64,000 nt of DNA from Bradyrhizobium sp. Rc3b (GTDB lineage Bacteria > Pseudomonadota > Alphaproteobacteria > Rhizobiales > Xanthobacteraceae). The notes below the pieces were generated by a model that searched no databases, was not told the origin of the DNA, and was given only the letters and a program-made list of their open reading frames with translations. The position numbers and the translations under genes are program-made. Shown here in pieces: positions 24,913 to 33,977 of this stretch (position 1 is its first letter; every line of letters begins with the position of its first letter). The DNA is taken from positions 186,001-250,000 of the forward strand of contig NZ_FOUS01000003.1 in NCBI RefSeq assembly GCF_900114915.1. Direction: 5' to 3'.

Positions 24913-25866
24913 ATGAACCAGACGATCCGTAACACTGAGGAGACGAACATGAACCTGCACCACACCACACGCCCCGGCGAGCCGGGGTCCCAAGAGCTGG
25001 TTCCTTCGCGCTACGCGCTGAAGATCGGCGAGATCGACGTGATGGTGATCAGCGACGGCGTACTGACGCTGCCAGGCGCGATGCTGGCCCACAACGCCGA
25101 CCCGGCCGTCCGCGCGGCGTGGCTGAAGGATATGTTCCTGCCGCCGGACGCGTTCGATTGGGCGCTGAACGTGGTCGTGGTGCGTAGCGGCGACCGGACC
25201 ATCCTCGTCGACGCCGGACTAGGATCCGACCCGGACTTGCACTTGCCGCGGGCCGGCCAGTTGAGCAAGCGACTGGAAGCCGCCGGTATCGATCTTGAGT
25301 CCGTGACCGACGTGGTGCTGACGCACATGCACATGGACCACATTGGCGGGCTGCTCGTCGACGAGGTGAAGGAGCGGCTGCGCCCGGACCTGCGCATCCA
25401 CGTGGCAGCCGCCGAGGTCGCATTCTGGGAGGCGCCCGATTTCTCCCACGTCTCGATGCCGCCGGGATTCCCGGACGCGCTTCGGGCGACCGCCAAGCGG
25501 TTCGCGAAAGAATACCACAACCAGCTGCGTACCTTCGAGGACGAGCACGAGGTGGCACCGGGCGTGGTGGTCACGCGCACCGGTGGCCACACCCCCGGGC
25601 ACAGCGTGGTCCGCCTGGCATCAGGCGGCGATCGGCTGACATTCGCCGGCGACGCCGTGTTCACTGTCGGGTTCGACCACCCCGACTGGCACAACGGCTT
25701 CGAGCACGATCCCGAAGAGGCGGCCCGCGTCCGGGTCCGTCTTCTGCGCGAGCTGGCGGCGAACGAAGAACTCCTCGTCGCCACGCACATGCCGTTCCCG
25801 TCCATCGGACGGGTCGCGGTCGACGGCGACCACTTTCGCTGGGTGCCAGCCTTCTGGGACTACTGA
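24913..25866 (+). CDS. MBL-fold metallo-hydrolase, tandem copy 2
   Basis: A 317-residue paralogue of the preceding gene, similar over its whole length (for example EIDVMVISDGVLT, HxHxDH as HMHMDHIGG, GGHTPGHSVVRLASGGDRL, FDHPDWHNGFEHDPEEA). All metal ligands are kept. The leader is also duplicated: ATG 24913 has GGAG eight bases upstream and ATG 24949, preceded by GAGGAGACGAAC, begins MNLHHTT. Divergence is greatest in the stretch between the HxHxDH motif and the third His (FWEAPDFSHVSMPPGFPDALRATAKRF versus the copy-1 counterpart), which shapes the substrate pocket in this fold. This suggests different substrates. Confidence 0.9.
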   Translation: MNQTIRNTEETNMNLHHTTRPGEPGSQELVPSRYALKIGEIDVMVISDGVLTLPGAMLAHNADPAVRAAWLKDMFLPPDAFDWALNVVVVRSGDRTILVDAGLGSDPDLHLPRAGQLSKRLEAAGIDLESVTDVVLTHMHMDHIGGLLVDEVKERLRPDLRIHVAAAEVAFWEAPDFSHVSMPPGFPDALRATAKRFAKEYHNQLRTFEDEHEVAPGVVVTRTGGHTPGHSVVRLASGGDRLTFAGDAVFTVGFDHPDWHNGFEHDPEEAARVRVRLLRELAANEELLVATHMPFPSIGRVAVDGDHFRWVPAFWDY

Positions 25867-25940
25867 CCGCTCGTCGGGTTAGAGCCGGGGGTGCGTACTC
25901 ACCGCATGAGTGAGTTCGCACCCTGTGTTCGGCGCGGCCC

Positions 25941-28523
25941 CTAAGCCGACCGCCTTACGGCGTCGCTGCCTGCCGGCGCAACATCCAGCCGCCCCAGCAT
26001 CGCCCTCGCCTGCTCGGCGCAGTGCTCGATCAGCCAGCGCTCGAACGCGACGGGGGGAAGTGCGGGGGCGTAGAAGAAGCCTTGCACGACGTCGCAGCCG
26101 AGCTCGGCCAGGGTCTTGCGCTGGCCTTCGGTCTCGACGCCCTCGGCGACGACGGTCATGCCGAGGCCCTGGCCGACGCGCACCACGGCGGTGGCGATCG
26201 CGAGCGCGCCGGCGTCACGCTCGATATCGCGCATGAAACTGCGGTCGATCTTCAATTCGCGGATCGGCAAATGCGCGAGACGGCTGAGGCTGGAATAGCC
26301 GGTACCGAAATCGTCCAACGAGAGCCCGACGCCGAGCTCGCGAATCGCGTTCATCGTCTCGAGCGCGGCGACGCCGTCCTGCATGAAAGCGCCTTCGGTG
26401 ATCTCCAGCATCAAGGCGTCCGCCGACAGATCGTATTCGGAGAGAATGTCCTTGAGCCGCGCGGCCAGCGTGACGTTGCGGAAATTGATCGGCGACAGGT
26501 TGACCGACACGCTAGGGATGTTGAGCCCGGCGCGGCGCCAGCTCGCCATCTGCCGGCAGGCCTCGCGCACCGACCACAGTCCGATCTGCTCGATCAGGCC
26601 GCACTCCTCGGCGAGCGGGATGAACTTTGCCGGCGAGACGTCGCCGAGCACGGCATCACGCCAGCGCGACAGCGCCTCGACGCCGTGGATGGCGCCGTCG
26701 CAGCTGCGGATCTGCGGCTGGTAGCTGAGAGTCAGCGCGCCTTCGACGATGGCACGGCGGAGCGCCGCGATCAGCGCCAGCCGCTGCTCGGTGAGCCCGT
26801 TCATCTCGGCGCTGAAGATACGATAGGTCGAGCGGCCCGCCTGCTTGGCCATGTACATGGCGGCATCGGCCTGCTGCATCAGTGTATCGATGTCGGTGGC
26901 ATGGTCGGGATAGAGGCTGATGCCGATGCTGGCCGACATCGGCATCAGCTTCGATCCGAGCTTCAAGGGTGCAGCCAGCGCCTCCGTGATGTCGGCCGCG
27001 ACGCGCGCGGCGCTCTCGGCGTTGCGTTGCGGCAGCAGGATGACGAACTCGTCGCCGCCGAGCCGTCCCAGCATGTCCTCGGGGCCGATCTGCTCGCGCA
27101 GGCGCTGGGCGAGCTGGATCAGGAGCTCGTCGCCGGCGGCGTGACCGAGCGTGTCATTGACGTCCTTGAAATGATCGACGTCGAGAAAAGCGAGTGCGAC
27201 ATGGCTGCCGGTCGGGCAGGCATCGATCGCCGTGGTGATCAGGTGGCGCAGCTGCGCGCGGTTCGGCAGCCCGGTGAGAATGTCGTGATAGGCGAGCCGC
27301 GCGATCTCGGCGCGCGCTTCCTTGCGCTCGATCGCGAAGGCGCCGAGATTGACGCAGGCCTCGACGATGCGCCGATGCCAATTGCTCGGCGCGCGGGGCT
27401 CCCGATAGTAGAAGGCGAAGGTCGCGATGACCCGGCCGTCCTTGGCCTTGACCGGCGTCGACCAGCAGGCGCGCAGGCCGATCGCGAGCGGCATGGCCTT
27501 GTAGGGCTGCCAGCGCGGATCGGTCTCCAGATCGGTCGCCAGCACCGGTTCGCCGTAGAAAGCGGCGGTGCCACAGGAGCCGACATCGGGGCCGATGGCC
27601 ACGCCGTCCAGCGCGCGGGAATAATCATCGGGCAGGCTGGGACCGCCGAGCGGATGGATCAGGCCCGCGGCATCGACGTGAAGCAACGAGCAGACCACGT
27701 GGGGCGCGATCTCCTCGACGCGACGGCACAGCCTGTCGGCGATCTCGCCGATCGGCACCTCGTCGGCGAGCGCGCCCATGATGAGTTGCTGGAGCGAGCG
27801 CAGCTGCTTGGTCTCGGTGATGTCCTCGAGCAGCGCGAAGATGTGCTTGACCCGGCCCTTCGTGTCGCGGAAGGCATCGATCCGGGCGCAGACCCAGATC
27901 TCCTCGCCGTCCTTGTCGTAGACCAGCACCTCGGCTTCGCCGCGGCGACCGCCATGCATCAGGCGCTTGATGAGCTTCGCGATGGCCTTGCGATCGGTAT
28001 GCCGGCCGGCGATCAGCTCGCCAGCGCGGCGGCCCTCGGCCTCCGCGTTGGTATAGCCGAACAGCGTCGTGAAGGCGGAATTGACATAGACGATGTTCTG
28101 CTCGGTGTCGCTGATGATCACCGCCCGGTTGGTCTGGTCGGAGACGGCGTGGAGAAGCCCGATCCTGACGCGGCGCTCGGCTTCGATGGTGACGTCACGC
28201 GCAAACAGGATGTAATGATTGGCGCCGCCGATTTTCACGGAAGACAGCGCGATAGCCGCCCTGATGCGGCTGCCGTCACGGCGCACGAGACTGATCTCGT
28301 CCCGGAGATCGGCCACCGGATCGGCCTGAAGGCCCTTGAGGGCGAGAATTTCGGCATCGCGACCCAGCACGTCGGTGCGTGCCAACTTCCAGATGCGCTC
28401 CGCGGCGGCGTTGAAATGAGTGATGCGATGCGCGTCATCGACGATGACGACGCCATCGTCGGCGCGTTCGAGCGCGGCTCGCAGCACGTCCGGAATTTCA
28501 GTGAGACAATCGAAGGCGGACAT
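25941..28523 (-). CDS. PAS-PAS-GAF-GGDEF-EAL cyclic-di-GMP protein
   Basis: An 860-residue cytosolic sensor that may make and break c-di-GMP. Domains in order: PAS (about 10-120), PAS (about 130-245), GAF (about 255-395), GGDEF (about 405-565) and EAL (about 580-840). The GGDEF active loop is intact (LGRLGGDEFVILL), but the RxxD inhibitory site upstream of it is absent (GPED). The EAL domain keeps VEALSRW, VNLSPINFRN, LEITEGAFM, DDFGTGYSS, LKIDRSF and VAEGVETE, so phosphodiesterase activity is expected. There are no membrane segments. The layout resembles oxygen- or redox-sensing DosP-type proteins, but a heme ligand cannot be assigned. The start at 28523 is the only good one. Confidence 0.92.
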   Translation of the reverse strand: MSAFDCLTEIPDVLRAALERADDGVVIVDDAHRITHFNAAAERIWKLARTDVLGRDAEILALKGLQADPVADLRDEISLVRRDGSRIRAAIALSSVKIGGANHYILFARDVTIEAERRVRIGLLHAVSDQTNRAVIISDTEQNIVYVNSAFTTLFGYTNAEAEGRRAGELIAGRHTDRKAIAKLIKRLMHGGRRGEAEVLVYDKDGEEIWVCARIDAFRDTKGRVKHIFALLEDITETKQLRSLQQLIMGALADEVPIGEIADRLCRRVEEIAPHVVCSLLHVDAAGLIHPLGGPSLPDDYSRALDGVAIGPDVGSCGTAAFYGEPVLATDLETDPRWQPYKAMPLAIGLRACWSTPVKAKDGRVIATFAFYYREPRAPSNWHRRIVEACVNLGAFAIERKEARAEIARLAYHDILTGLPNRAQLRHLITTAIDACPTGSHVALAFLDVDHFKDVNDTLGHAAGDELLIQLAQRLREQIGPEDMLGRLGGDEFVILLPQRNAESAARVAADITEALAAPLKLGSKLMPMSASIGISLYPDHATDIDTLMQQADAAMYMAKQAGRSTYRIFSAEMNGLTEQRLALIAALRRAIVEGALTLSYQPQIRSCDGAIHGVEALSRWRDAVLGDVSPAKFIPLAEECGLIEQIGLWSVREACRQMASWRRAGLNIPSVSVNLSPINFRNVTLAARLKDILSEYDLSADALMLEITEGAFMQDGVAALETMNAIRELGVGLSLDDFGTGYSSLSRLAHLPIRELKIDRSFMRDIERDAGALAIATAVVRVGQGLGMTVVAEGVETEGQRKTLAELGCDVVQGFFYAPALPPVAFERWLIEHCAEQARAMLGRLDVAPAGSDAVRRSA

Positions 28524-28680
28524 CGTTTGACCCGGCGATATCGGGAAAATACGGCAAGCGGTCCGACGCTAACGCTCCGATGGTGTCCAAGTCGTTTTTT
28601 GCCGCGTCATCGCTCCTCGCCAAGAGGCGGCATGCTTAACGATCCGCGAAAACGGCGACGGTATCTTGATGCGTGCGGAA

Positions 28681-29982
28681 CTAATCCGCGCCGGTTCCCG
28701 CGTGAAGCTTGTGCAGCCGGCCGGCGACGGCCCGCACCTTGCGCGGTGCGGCCTGCCAAATCGAGAGCGCCGACAAGGCGCTCACGATCATCGCGATGGC
28801 GAAGGCGAGCGTGTAGTCACCAGTGCGATCGTAGAGGAAGCCGGTCACCCACGGTCCGGCGGCACCGCCTGCCAACGCCGCCAGCATGATCGTGCCGAAG
28901 ATGCTGCCCTGGTGCTTGCCCTGGAAAATCTCGAACACCACCGCGCCCATGATCGAGGTGAGGCCGTAACCGAACGCGCCTTGCGTGAACACCATCACGT
29001 AGACCAGCCACAGCGACGGCTGGAACTTCAGCGCCATCAGCGCCGCAAAGCAGATCACAAAGCCGGCGCAACTGATCGCCCACACCCATTCCCGCCCGAT
29101 CCGGTCGGAGACATGGCCGAGCAGGATCTGGCCGGGAATGCCGAGCAGGCTGACGATGCCGAGCGCCCACACCGCGACACCTGGACTGAAGCCGATGTCG
29201 AGCAGGAACTTGGTCTGGTGCACCTGCACCGCGTACCAGATGTACAGGCCGCAGAAATAGCCGAGTGCGATCCACCAGAACCGCGCGGTCGCGACGGCAC
29301 GTTTCAGCGTCCAGTCGGTCCCGACCCAGACGGGATCGACGACATTGGAGATCGGCTCGGCCGCACCTGCGGCCGGGACGACATCGCCGTCCGGCTCGAG
29401 GCCGATGTCCTGCGGGCGCTTGTGCAGCAGCAGATTGACCGGCGCCAGCACGACCAGGATGAGCAGGCCCATCGCGGTGCAGGCGGTGCGCCAGCCGGTC
29501 TGCTCGATCATGTGCTGCACCCATGGCAGCAGCGTCACCGAGCCGATACCGACGCCGGCGAAAGCGATGCCGATGGCGAAGCCGCGCTTGCGGATGAACC
29601 AGTTCGGCAGGAACAGCGACTGGCCGGAATAGCCGAGACACACCGATCCGGCACCAACCATGACGCCGATGGTGACATAGAGGTGCCAGGGCGCGCTGGT
29701 GAGCGGCGCAAGCAGCAATCCGCCGCCCATCAGCACGACGCCGAGCTCCATCACCGCGCGCGGGCCGGCGCGGTCCATCAGGCGGCCGATCAGCGGGCTG
29801 ACCACGCCAGACACCACGAAGCCGAAGGAGAAGGCGCCCGCGGTGACGCCGCGCTCCCAGCCGAATTCGGAGATGATGGGAGGAAAGAACAGTGAAAAGG
29901 CGGTACGCGCGTTGACGCCGATGGCCATGGTGACGAAGGTCACGGCGACCACGACCCAGCCGTAGAAGAACGGAAGCCGCAT
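28681..29982 (-). CDS. MFS transporter (monocarboxylate/oxalate-type)
   Basis: A 433-residue inner-membrane carrier with twelve predicted helices. The loop 2-3 motif G-x-L-x-D-R-x-G-x-R appears as IGRLMDRAGPRAVM, and its counterpart after helix 8 as LGHVSDRIGREWVW. The central loop (about residues 190-225) is hydrophilic. The N-terminus FYGWVVVAVTFVTMAIGVNARTAFSLFFPP is typical of the oxalate:formate/monocarboxylate branch, so a carboxylate substrate is likely but not proven. It stands between the two c-di-GMP genes on the same strand, with about 100-150 bases on each side. There is no obvious regulatory site. Confidence 0.9.
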   Translation of the reverse strand: MRLPFFYGWVVVAVTFVTMAIGVNARTAFSLFFPPIISEFGWERGVTAGAFSFGFVVSGVVSPLIGRLMDRAGPRAVMELGVVLMGGGLLLAPLTSAPWHLYVTIGVMVGAGSVCLGYSGQSLFLPNWFIRKRGFAIGIAFAGVGIGSVTLLPWVQHMIEQTGWRTACTAMGLLILVVLAPVNLLLHKRPQDIGLEPDGDVVPAAGAAEPISNVVDPVWVGTDWTLKRAVATARFWWIALGYFCGLYIWYAVQVHQTKFLLDIGFSPGVAVWALGIVSLLGIPGQILLGHVSDRIGREWVWAISCAGFVICFAALMALKFQPSLWLVYVMVFTQGAFGYGLTSIMGAVVFEIFQGKHQGSIFGTIMLAALAGGAAGPWVTGFLYDRTGDYTLAFAIAMIVSALSALSIWQAAPRKVRAVAGRLHKLHAGTGAD

Positions 29983-30085
29983 GTTGTGCTTATTTCATCC
30001 CTAGACGATCCTTCCGACCATCTGGAGATGTCCGGGTCAAGCGCTTTTCGCGCATGCCCCTTGAGCGAGATGCGTCAGGGAGATC

Positions 30086-32476
30086 TCAGGCGGCGTCGCG
30101 CCGCGAGGGTTTGGCCGGCGCGTCGAACAGGATTCGCTCGATCGGCTGCGGGCGGCCGAACAGATAGCCTTGCGCGAAATTGACGCCGAGCGCCTTCAGT
30201 CGCTCGTACTCCTCGCGGGTCTCGACGCCCTCGGCGGTGACCGACATGTCGAGCCCGCGCGCCAGCGTCACGATCGAGGAGATGATGGCGGAGCTACGCG
30301 GCTGCTGGGTGAGGTTGCGGATGAACGACTTGTCGATCTTGATCTTGTCGAACGGGAACGCCGTCAGATAGCTGAGCGAGGAATAACCGGTGCCGAAATC
30401 GTCGAGCGCGAGCTCGACGCCGAGCTGCTTCAGCCGCTGCATGAAGGCGTGGTTCTCGACCCCGCGCTCCAGCAGCACGGATTCCGTGATCTCGATCTCC
30501 AGCCGCTGGGGCGGCAGGCCGGAATCGGCGAGCGCCGCGCAGATCACCTCGAACAGCCGGGCCTCCTTGAACTGGATCGGCGACAGGTTGACGGCGACCG
30601 CGAGATCCGATGGCCAGCCGGCCGCATCCGCGCAGGCGCGCCGCAGCACGAACTCGCCGAGCGGCACGATCAGCCCGGTCTCCTCCGCAAGCGAAATGAA
30701 CTGGTCCGGCGGAATCAATCCGCGTGTCGGATGCCGCCAGCGCACCAGCGCCTCGAAGCCGCGCCGCGCGCCGCTCAGCGCGTCGACGAACGGCTGGTAG
30801 TGCACCTCCAGCTGGCACCGCGCGATGGCGTCGCGCAGATCCCCCTCCAGGGTGTTGCGCGCCTCGAGCTCGGCCGACATCGCCTCGTCGTAGATGGTGA
30901 AGCAGTTGCGGCCTGCCGATTTCGAACGATAGAGCGCAAGGTCCGCCTTCTTCAGCAATTGCTCCTGATCGCTGCCGTGATCCGGCGCGATGGCGATGCC
31001 AATGCTGGTGCCGATCTCGACGCGGTGACCAGGCAGCAGGAACGGTTCGGTCAAGAGCTTGGCAATCCGCGCCGCCAGCTCGGTCGAGCAGGCGCGCTGA
31101 TCCTCGCCGGTTTCCTGGATGATGGCGAACTCGTCGCCGCCGAGCCGCGCCAGCACGTCGTTGGCGCGCACGGCGGATTTCAGCCGCTGCGCTACCTGGC
31201 GCAGCAATGCATCGCCGGCGCCGTGGCCGAGCGAATCGTTGACGTTCTTGAAGCGGTCGAGGTCGAGCATCAGGATCGAGAACGGCAGACCCCGCACGCT
31301 CAGCTGGCTGTTCATCTCGTCGAGCCGGGTGAGGAAGAAGGCGCGGTTCGGCAGCCCGGTCAGGATGTCGGTCTGGGCGAGCTCGAGCACCCGCCGGTTC
31401 GCCAGCGACAGCCGCCGCGAATTGCGGCTCGCAAGCATGAGATAGGTCGACAGCGACAGCGTCAGCAGCATGCCGACGATCAGCACGGCGCCGGCGCGAT
31501 CGTAAGTCGTCTCCAGCGGACCGCCGGCGGTTGGAACCGCCCGCACCTGCCAATCGGTGTCGCCGATCTTGAGGCTGCCCGCCCAGTGCAGCGCCCGCGC
31601 AACGTCCCGCATCGATTGCGGCGCCGTGGCCGCCGACGAATAATCCGGCAGCATCTGCTCCAGGCTGACGATCTGCGCCGTGAAAGGCGGATAGACGTTC
31701 ATGCTGACCGCGGGGCTTGCTCCGGTCGTGACGCGAATGGCCTGGATCAGCAACGGCATGTCGAAGATGCCGACCACGAAGCCGGCCAGATTGCGGCGCC
31801 GGTCCGCGACCGTATCGCGCGAGGTCCCCTTGGCGTAGACGGGAACGGCAACGAGGACGTCGGGCAGCCGGCCGCCCTCCTTCGGTTCGAACAAGCGCGT
31901 GCGAATGGCTGCGACCTTGTCGTTGTCGCGGGCGCGCTCCAGCACCGCGAGGCGCTCCGGGACGGTGGCGTAATCCATGCCGTACACCGCCGAGGTCTTC
32001 GGCTGGGTCGAGTAGAACACCGGAAAATATTCATCGGTCTGCGGCGCCGTCGCAAAGCCCGCGCCCTGGAGCGACTTGATGCGATAGCCGGACACGCCGT
32101 CCGCGATCGCCGCGGTCTCGTATTCGGCGCGTTCCTTGCGGTTGACGCGCGGCAACCAGGCGATGCGCAGCATGCCGGGATGGCGCTCGAACAGACGGGC
32201 GCTGAAGGTTTCGAACTCGCTGCGGGTGACCTCGTCGTTGGTCGATTCGAACAGCGTGCGCAACGCGACGAGCCGGGAGATGTATTCGCCCATGCCGTTC
32301 TGCATGACGATCGCTTCGGTTTCGGCCGCGTTCTCGAACTCGATCCTGTTGACGCGATCCTCCCACCGCGCCACGGCGGCCGCGCCCACGACCGAAAACA
32401 GAAGACCGACGCCGACCGCGACGAGCGCAGGGCGATACAGCCCGAGCAGCGGCGCGGCACGCCACCATCCGGTCAT
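30086..32476 (-). CDS. Membrane CHASE-GGDEF-EAL cyclic-di-GMP protein
   Basis: A 796-residue inner-membrane sensor. A first membrane helix (about 15-38) is followed by a periplasmic CHASE domain (about 60-290; WLPRVNRKERAEYE and DEYFPVFYSTQP are diagnostic), a second helix (about 320-345), then GGDEF and EAL domains. GGDEF is intact (LARLGGDEFAII) and preceded by an RAND inhibitory I-site. The EAL domain keeps FEALVRW, VNLSPIQFKE, LEIEITESVL, DDFGTGYSS, IKIDKSF and TAEGVETRE. Both activities are therefore possible. ATG 32476 follows GGAGG; an earlier ATG at 32515 is less well placed. It is divergent from an orphan periplasmic binding protein gene at 32805, a candidate sensory partner. Confidence 0.93.
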   Translation of the reverse strand: MTGWWRAAPLLGLYRPALVAVGVGLLFSVVGAAAVARWEDRVNRIEFENAAETEAIVMQNGMGEYISRLVALRTLFESTNDEVTRSEFETFSARLFERHPGMLRIAWLPRVNRKERAEYETAAIADGVSGYRIKSLQGAGFATAPQTDEYFPVFYSTQPKTSAVYGMDYATVPERLAVLERARDNDKVAAIRTRLFEPKEGGRLPDVLVAVPVYAKGTSRDTVADRRRNLAGFVVGIFDMPLLIQAIRVTTGASPAVSMNVYPPFTAQIVSLEQMLPDYSSAATAPQSMRDVARALHWAGSLKIGDTDWQVRAVPTAGGPLETTYDRAGAVLIVGMLLTLSLSTYLMLASRNSRRLSLANRRVLELAQTDILTGLPNRAFFLTRLDEMNSQLSVRGLPFSILMLDLDRFKNVNDSLGHGAGDALLRQVAQRLKSAVRANDVLARLGGDEFAIIQETGEDQRACSTELAARIAKLLTEPFLLPGHRVEIGTSIGIAIAPDHGSDQEQLLKKADLALYRSKSAGRNCFTIYDEAMSAELEARNTLEGDLRDAIARCQLEVHYQPFVDALSGARRGFEALVRWRHPTRGLIPPDQFISLAEETGLIVPLGEFVLRRACADAAGWPSDLAVAVNLSPIQFKEARLFEVICAALADSGLPPQRLEIEITESVLLERGVENHAFMQRLKQLGVELALDDFGTGYSSLSYLTAFPFDKIKIDKSFIRNLTQQPRSSAIISSIVTLARGLDMSVTAEGVETREEYERLKALGVNFAQGYLFGRPQPIERILFDAPAKPSRRDAA

Positions 32477-32804
32477 ACGCCTCCGATCCTGATCGTTCTG
32501 ATCGCGATCGCCCATCTTGAAGCCGCCGTCCCCCTGTCCGCGACGAACCGAACCTCTGGTTGAGATGCCGGCGCCGCTATCGGAACAAGACCGCGGTTAA
32601 GAACTGCACAATTTCGGAACCCCTCCATTCCGCAACGCGTGAATTAGTTAATGAAGTGCCCGAATGATCCGGCATTCTGGAAACAACTTGCCGGTTTTGC
32701 CCGGAGTACTACGGGCTGCCGACACGTCGCCGGTTAGCGAGCTATTCAGGCTCGCAGGAATATGTTGCGCAAGGCTCCTCCCCATCATTCGGCAAAACTC
32801 CCTG

Positions 32805-33971
32805 ATGTATCGATTTCGATCAGCGACATCCCTCGTCCTGGCCATCGCGCTCCTCGCCGCGACCGTGCTGGCGGCGAGAGCCGACGAGGCCGGCGTCAGC
32901 GAGGATGCGATCCTGTTCGGCCAGGCCGCCGCGCTGGAAGGGCCCTCCTCCGCGCTCGGACAGCGCATGCGGCAAGGCATCGTCGCGGCATTCACCGAGA
33001 TCAACGCCAAGGGCGGGGTCCACGGCCGCAAGCTCCAGCTCATCAGCCGCGACGACGGCTACGACCCCGACCGTTCGGTGGCGCAGACGCTGCACCTGAT
33101 CGACGACGACAAGGTGTTTGCGCTGATCGGCGCGGTGGGCACGCCGACCGCGATGGCGACAATTCCGATCACCAGCGCCAGGAACGTTCCCTTCATCGGT
33201 CCGTTCAGCGGCGCCGAATTCCTGCGCGACCTCGAGCTTGCCAACGTCGTCAACATCCGCGCGAGCTATGGTGCGGAGGCCGAGGCGTGGATCAAGCACC
33301 TCACCGAGGATCGCCACTTCACCCGCATCGGCATCTTCTACCAGGACGATTCCTTCGGCCGGGACGGTCTGGTCGGCGTCAAGCGCGCGCTCGCCAAGCG
33401 CGGCCTCGAGCTTGCCGCCGAGGGCACGTTCGAGCGCAACACCCGCGCGGTCACCGCAGCCTGGCGGGTGATCAGGCGCGCCGAACCCGAGGCGATCGTG
33501 ATGGTCGGGACCTATGGGCCCTGCGCGGAGTTCATCAAGCTCGCGCACCGCAGCGGCTTCCATCCGACCTTCGTCAACGTCTCCTTCGTCGGCGCCAATG
33601 CGCTGGCCAAGGAACTCGGCCCCGAGGGTGAAGGCGTCATCGTCTCGCAGGTCGTGCCGTTTCCATGGGACCGCTCGCTCAAGCTCGTCGCCGAATACCA
33701 GGCGGCGCAGAAGGCGTTCGATCCGACGCTGACACCGGACTTCGTGTCGCTGGAAGGCTATCTCTCCGGCCGGCTTGCGGCCGCGGCGCTGGAAAGGGCC
33801 GGGCCGAACCCGACGCGCGCGAGCCTGCTCCGCGCCATCAACGATGTCGGCCGCTTCGACATCAGCGGCAGCGCCGTCAATGTCGGCATCCGCATGATCG
33901 ATGCGCCGCCGAAGGTGTTTTTGACGGTGATCCAGAAGGACGGAACGTTCAGGGCGGTGGACCGGCTATGA
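32805..33971 (+). CDS. ABC-type periplasmic binding protein (Leu/Ile/Val-binding family), orphan
   Basis: A 388-residue exported solute-binding protein with the type 1 periplasmic fold. The signal peptide spans about 1-25 (SATSLVLAIALLAATVLAARA). The mature part opens AGVSEDAILFGQAAALEGPSSALGQRMRQGIVAAFTEINAKGGVHGRKLQL, typical of the LivJ/BraC group. No permease or ATPase gene is adjacent. The divergent CHASE-GGDEF-EAL gene makes a signalling rather than transport role possible, since both proteins meet in the periplasm; that link is inference. ATG 32805 starts the signal peptide; the upstream frame from 32664 does not look coding. Confidence 0.88.
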   Translation: MYRFRSATSLVLAIALLAATVLAARADEAGVSEDAILFGQAAALEGPSSALGQRMRQGIVAAFTEINAKGGVHGRKLQLISRDDGYDPDRSVAQTLHLIDDDKVFALIGAVGTPTAMATIPITSARNVPFIGPFSGAEFLRDLELANVVNIRASYGAEAEAWIKHLTEDRHFTRIGIFYQDDSFGRDGLVGVKRALAKRGLELAAEGTFERNTRAVTAAWRVIRRAEPEAIVMVGTYGPCAEFIKLAHRSGFHPTFVNVSFVGANALAKELGPEGEGVIVSQVVPFPWDRSLKLVAEYQAAQKAFDPTLTPDFVSLEGYLSGRLAAAALERAGPNPTRASLLRAINDVGRFDISGSAVNVGIRMIDAPPKVFLTVIQKDGTFRAVDRL

Positions 33972-33977
33972 AGCCGC

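Noticed and set aside
26022..28889. 955-residue plus-strand open frame opposite the PAS-GAF-GGDEF-EAL gene
   Set aside because: It shows no recognisable domain and is a typical antisense shadow in high-GC coding DNA. The minus strand encodes clear conserved domains.
30170..32563. 797-residue plus-strand open frame opposite the CHASE-GGDEF-EAL gene
   Set aside because: Antisense shadow. The composition is rich in Arg, His and Gln with no family motif.
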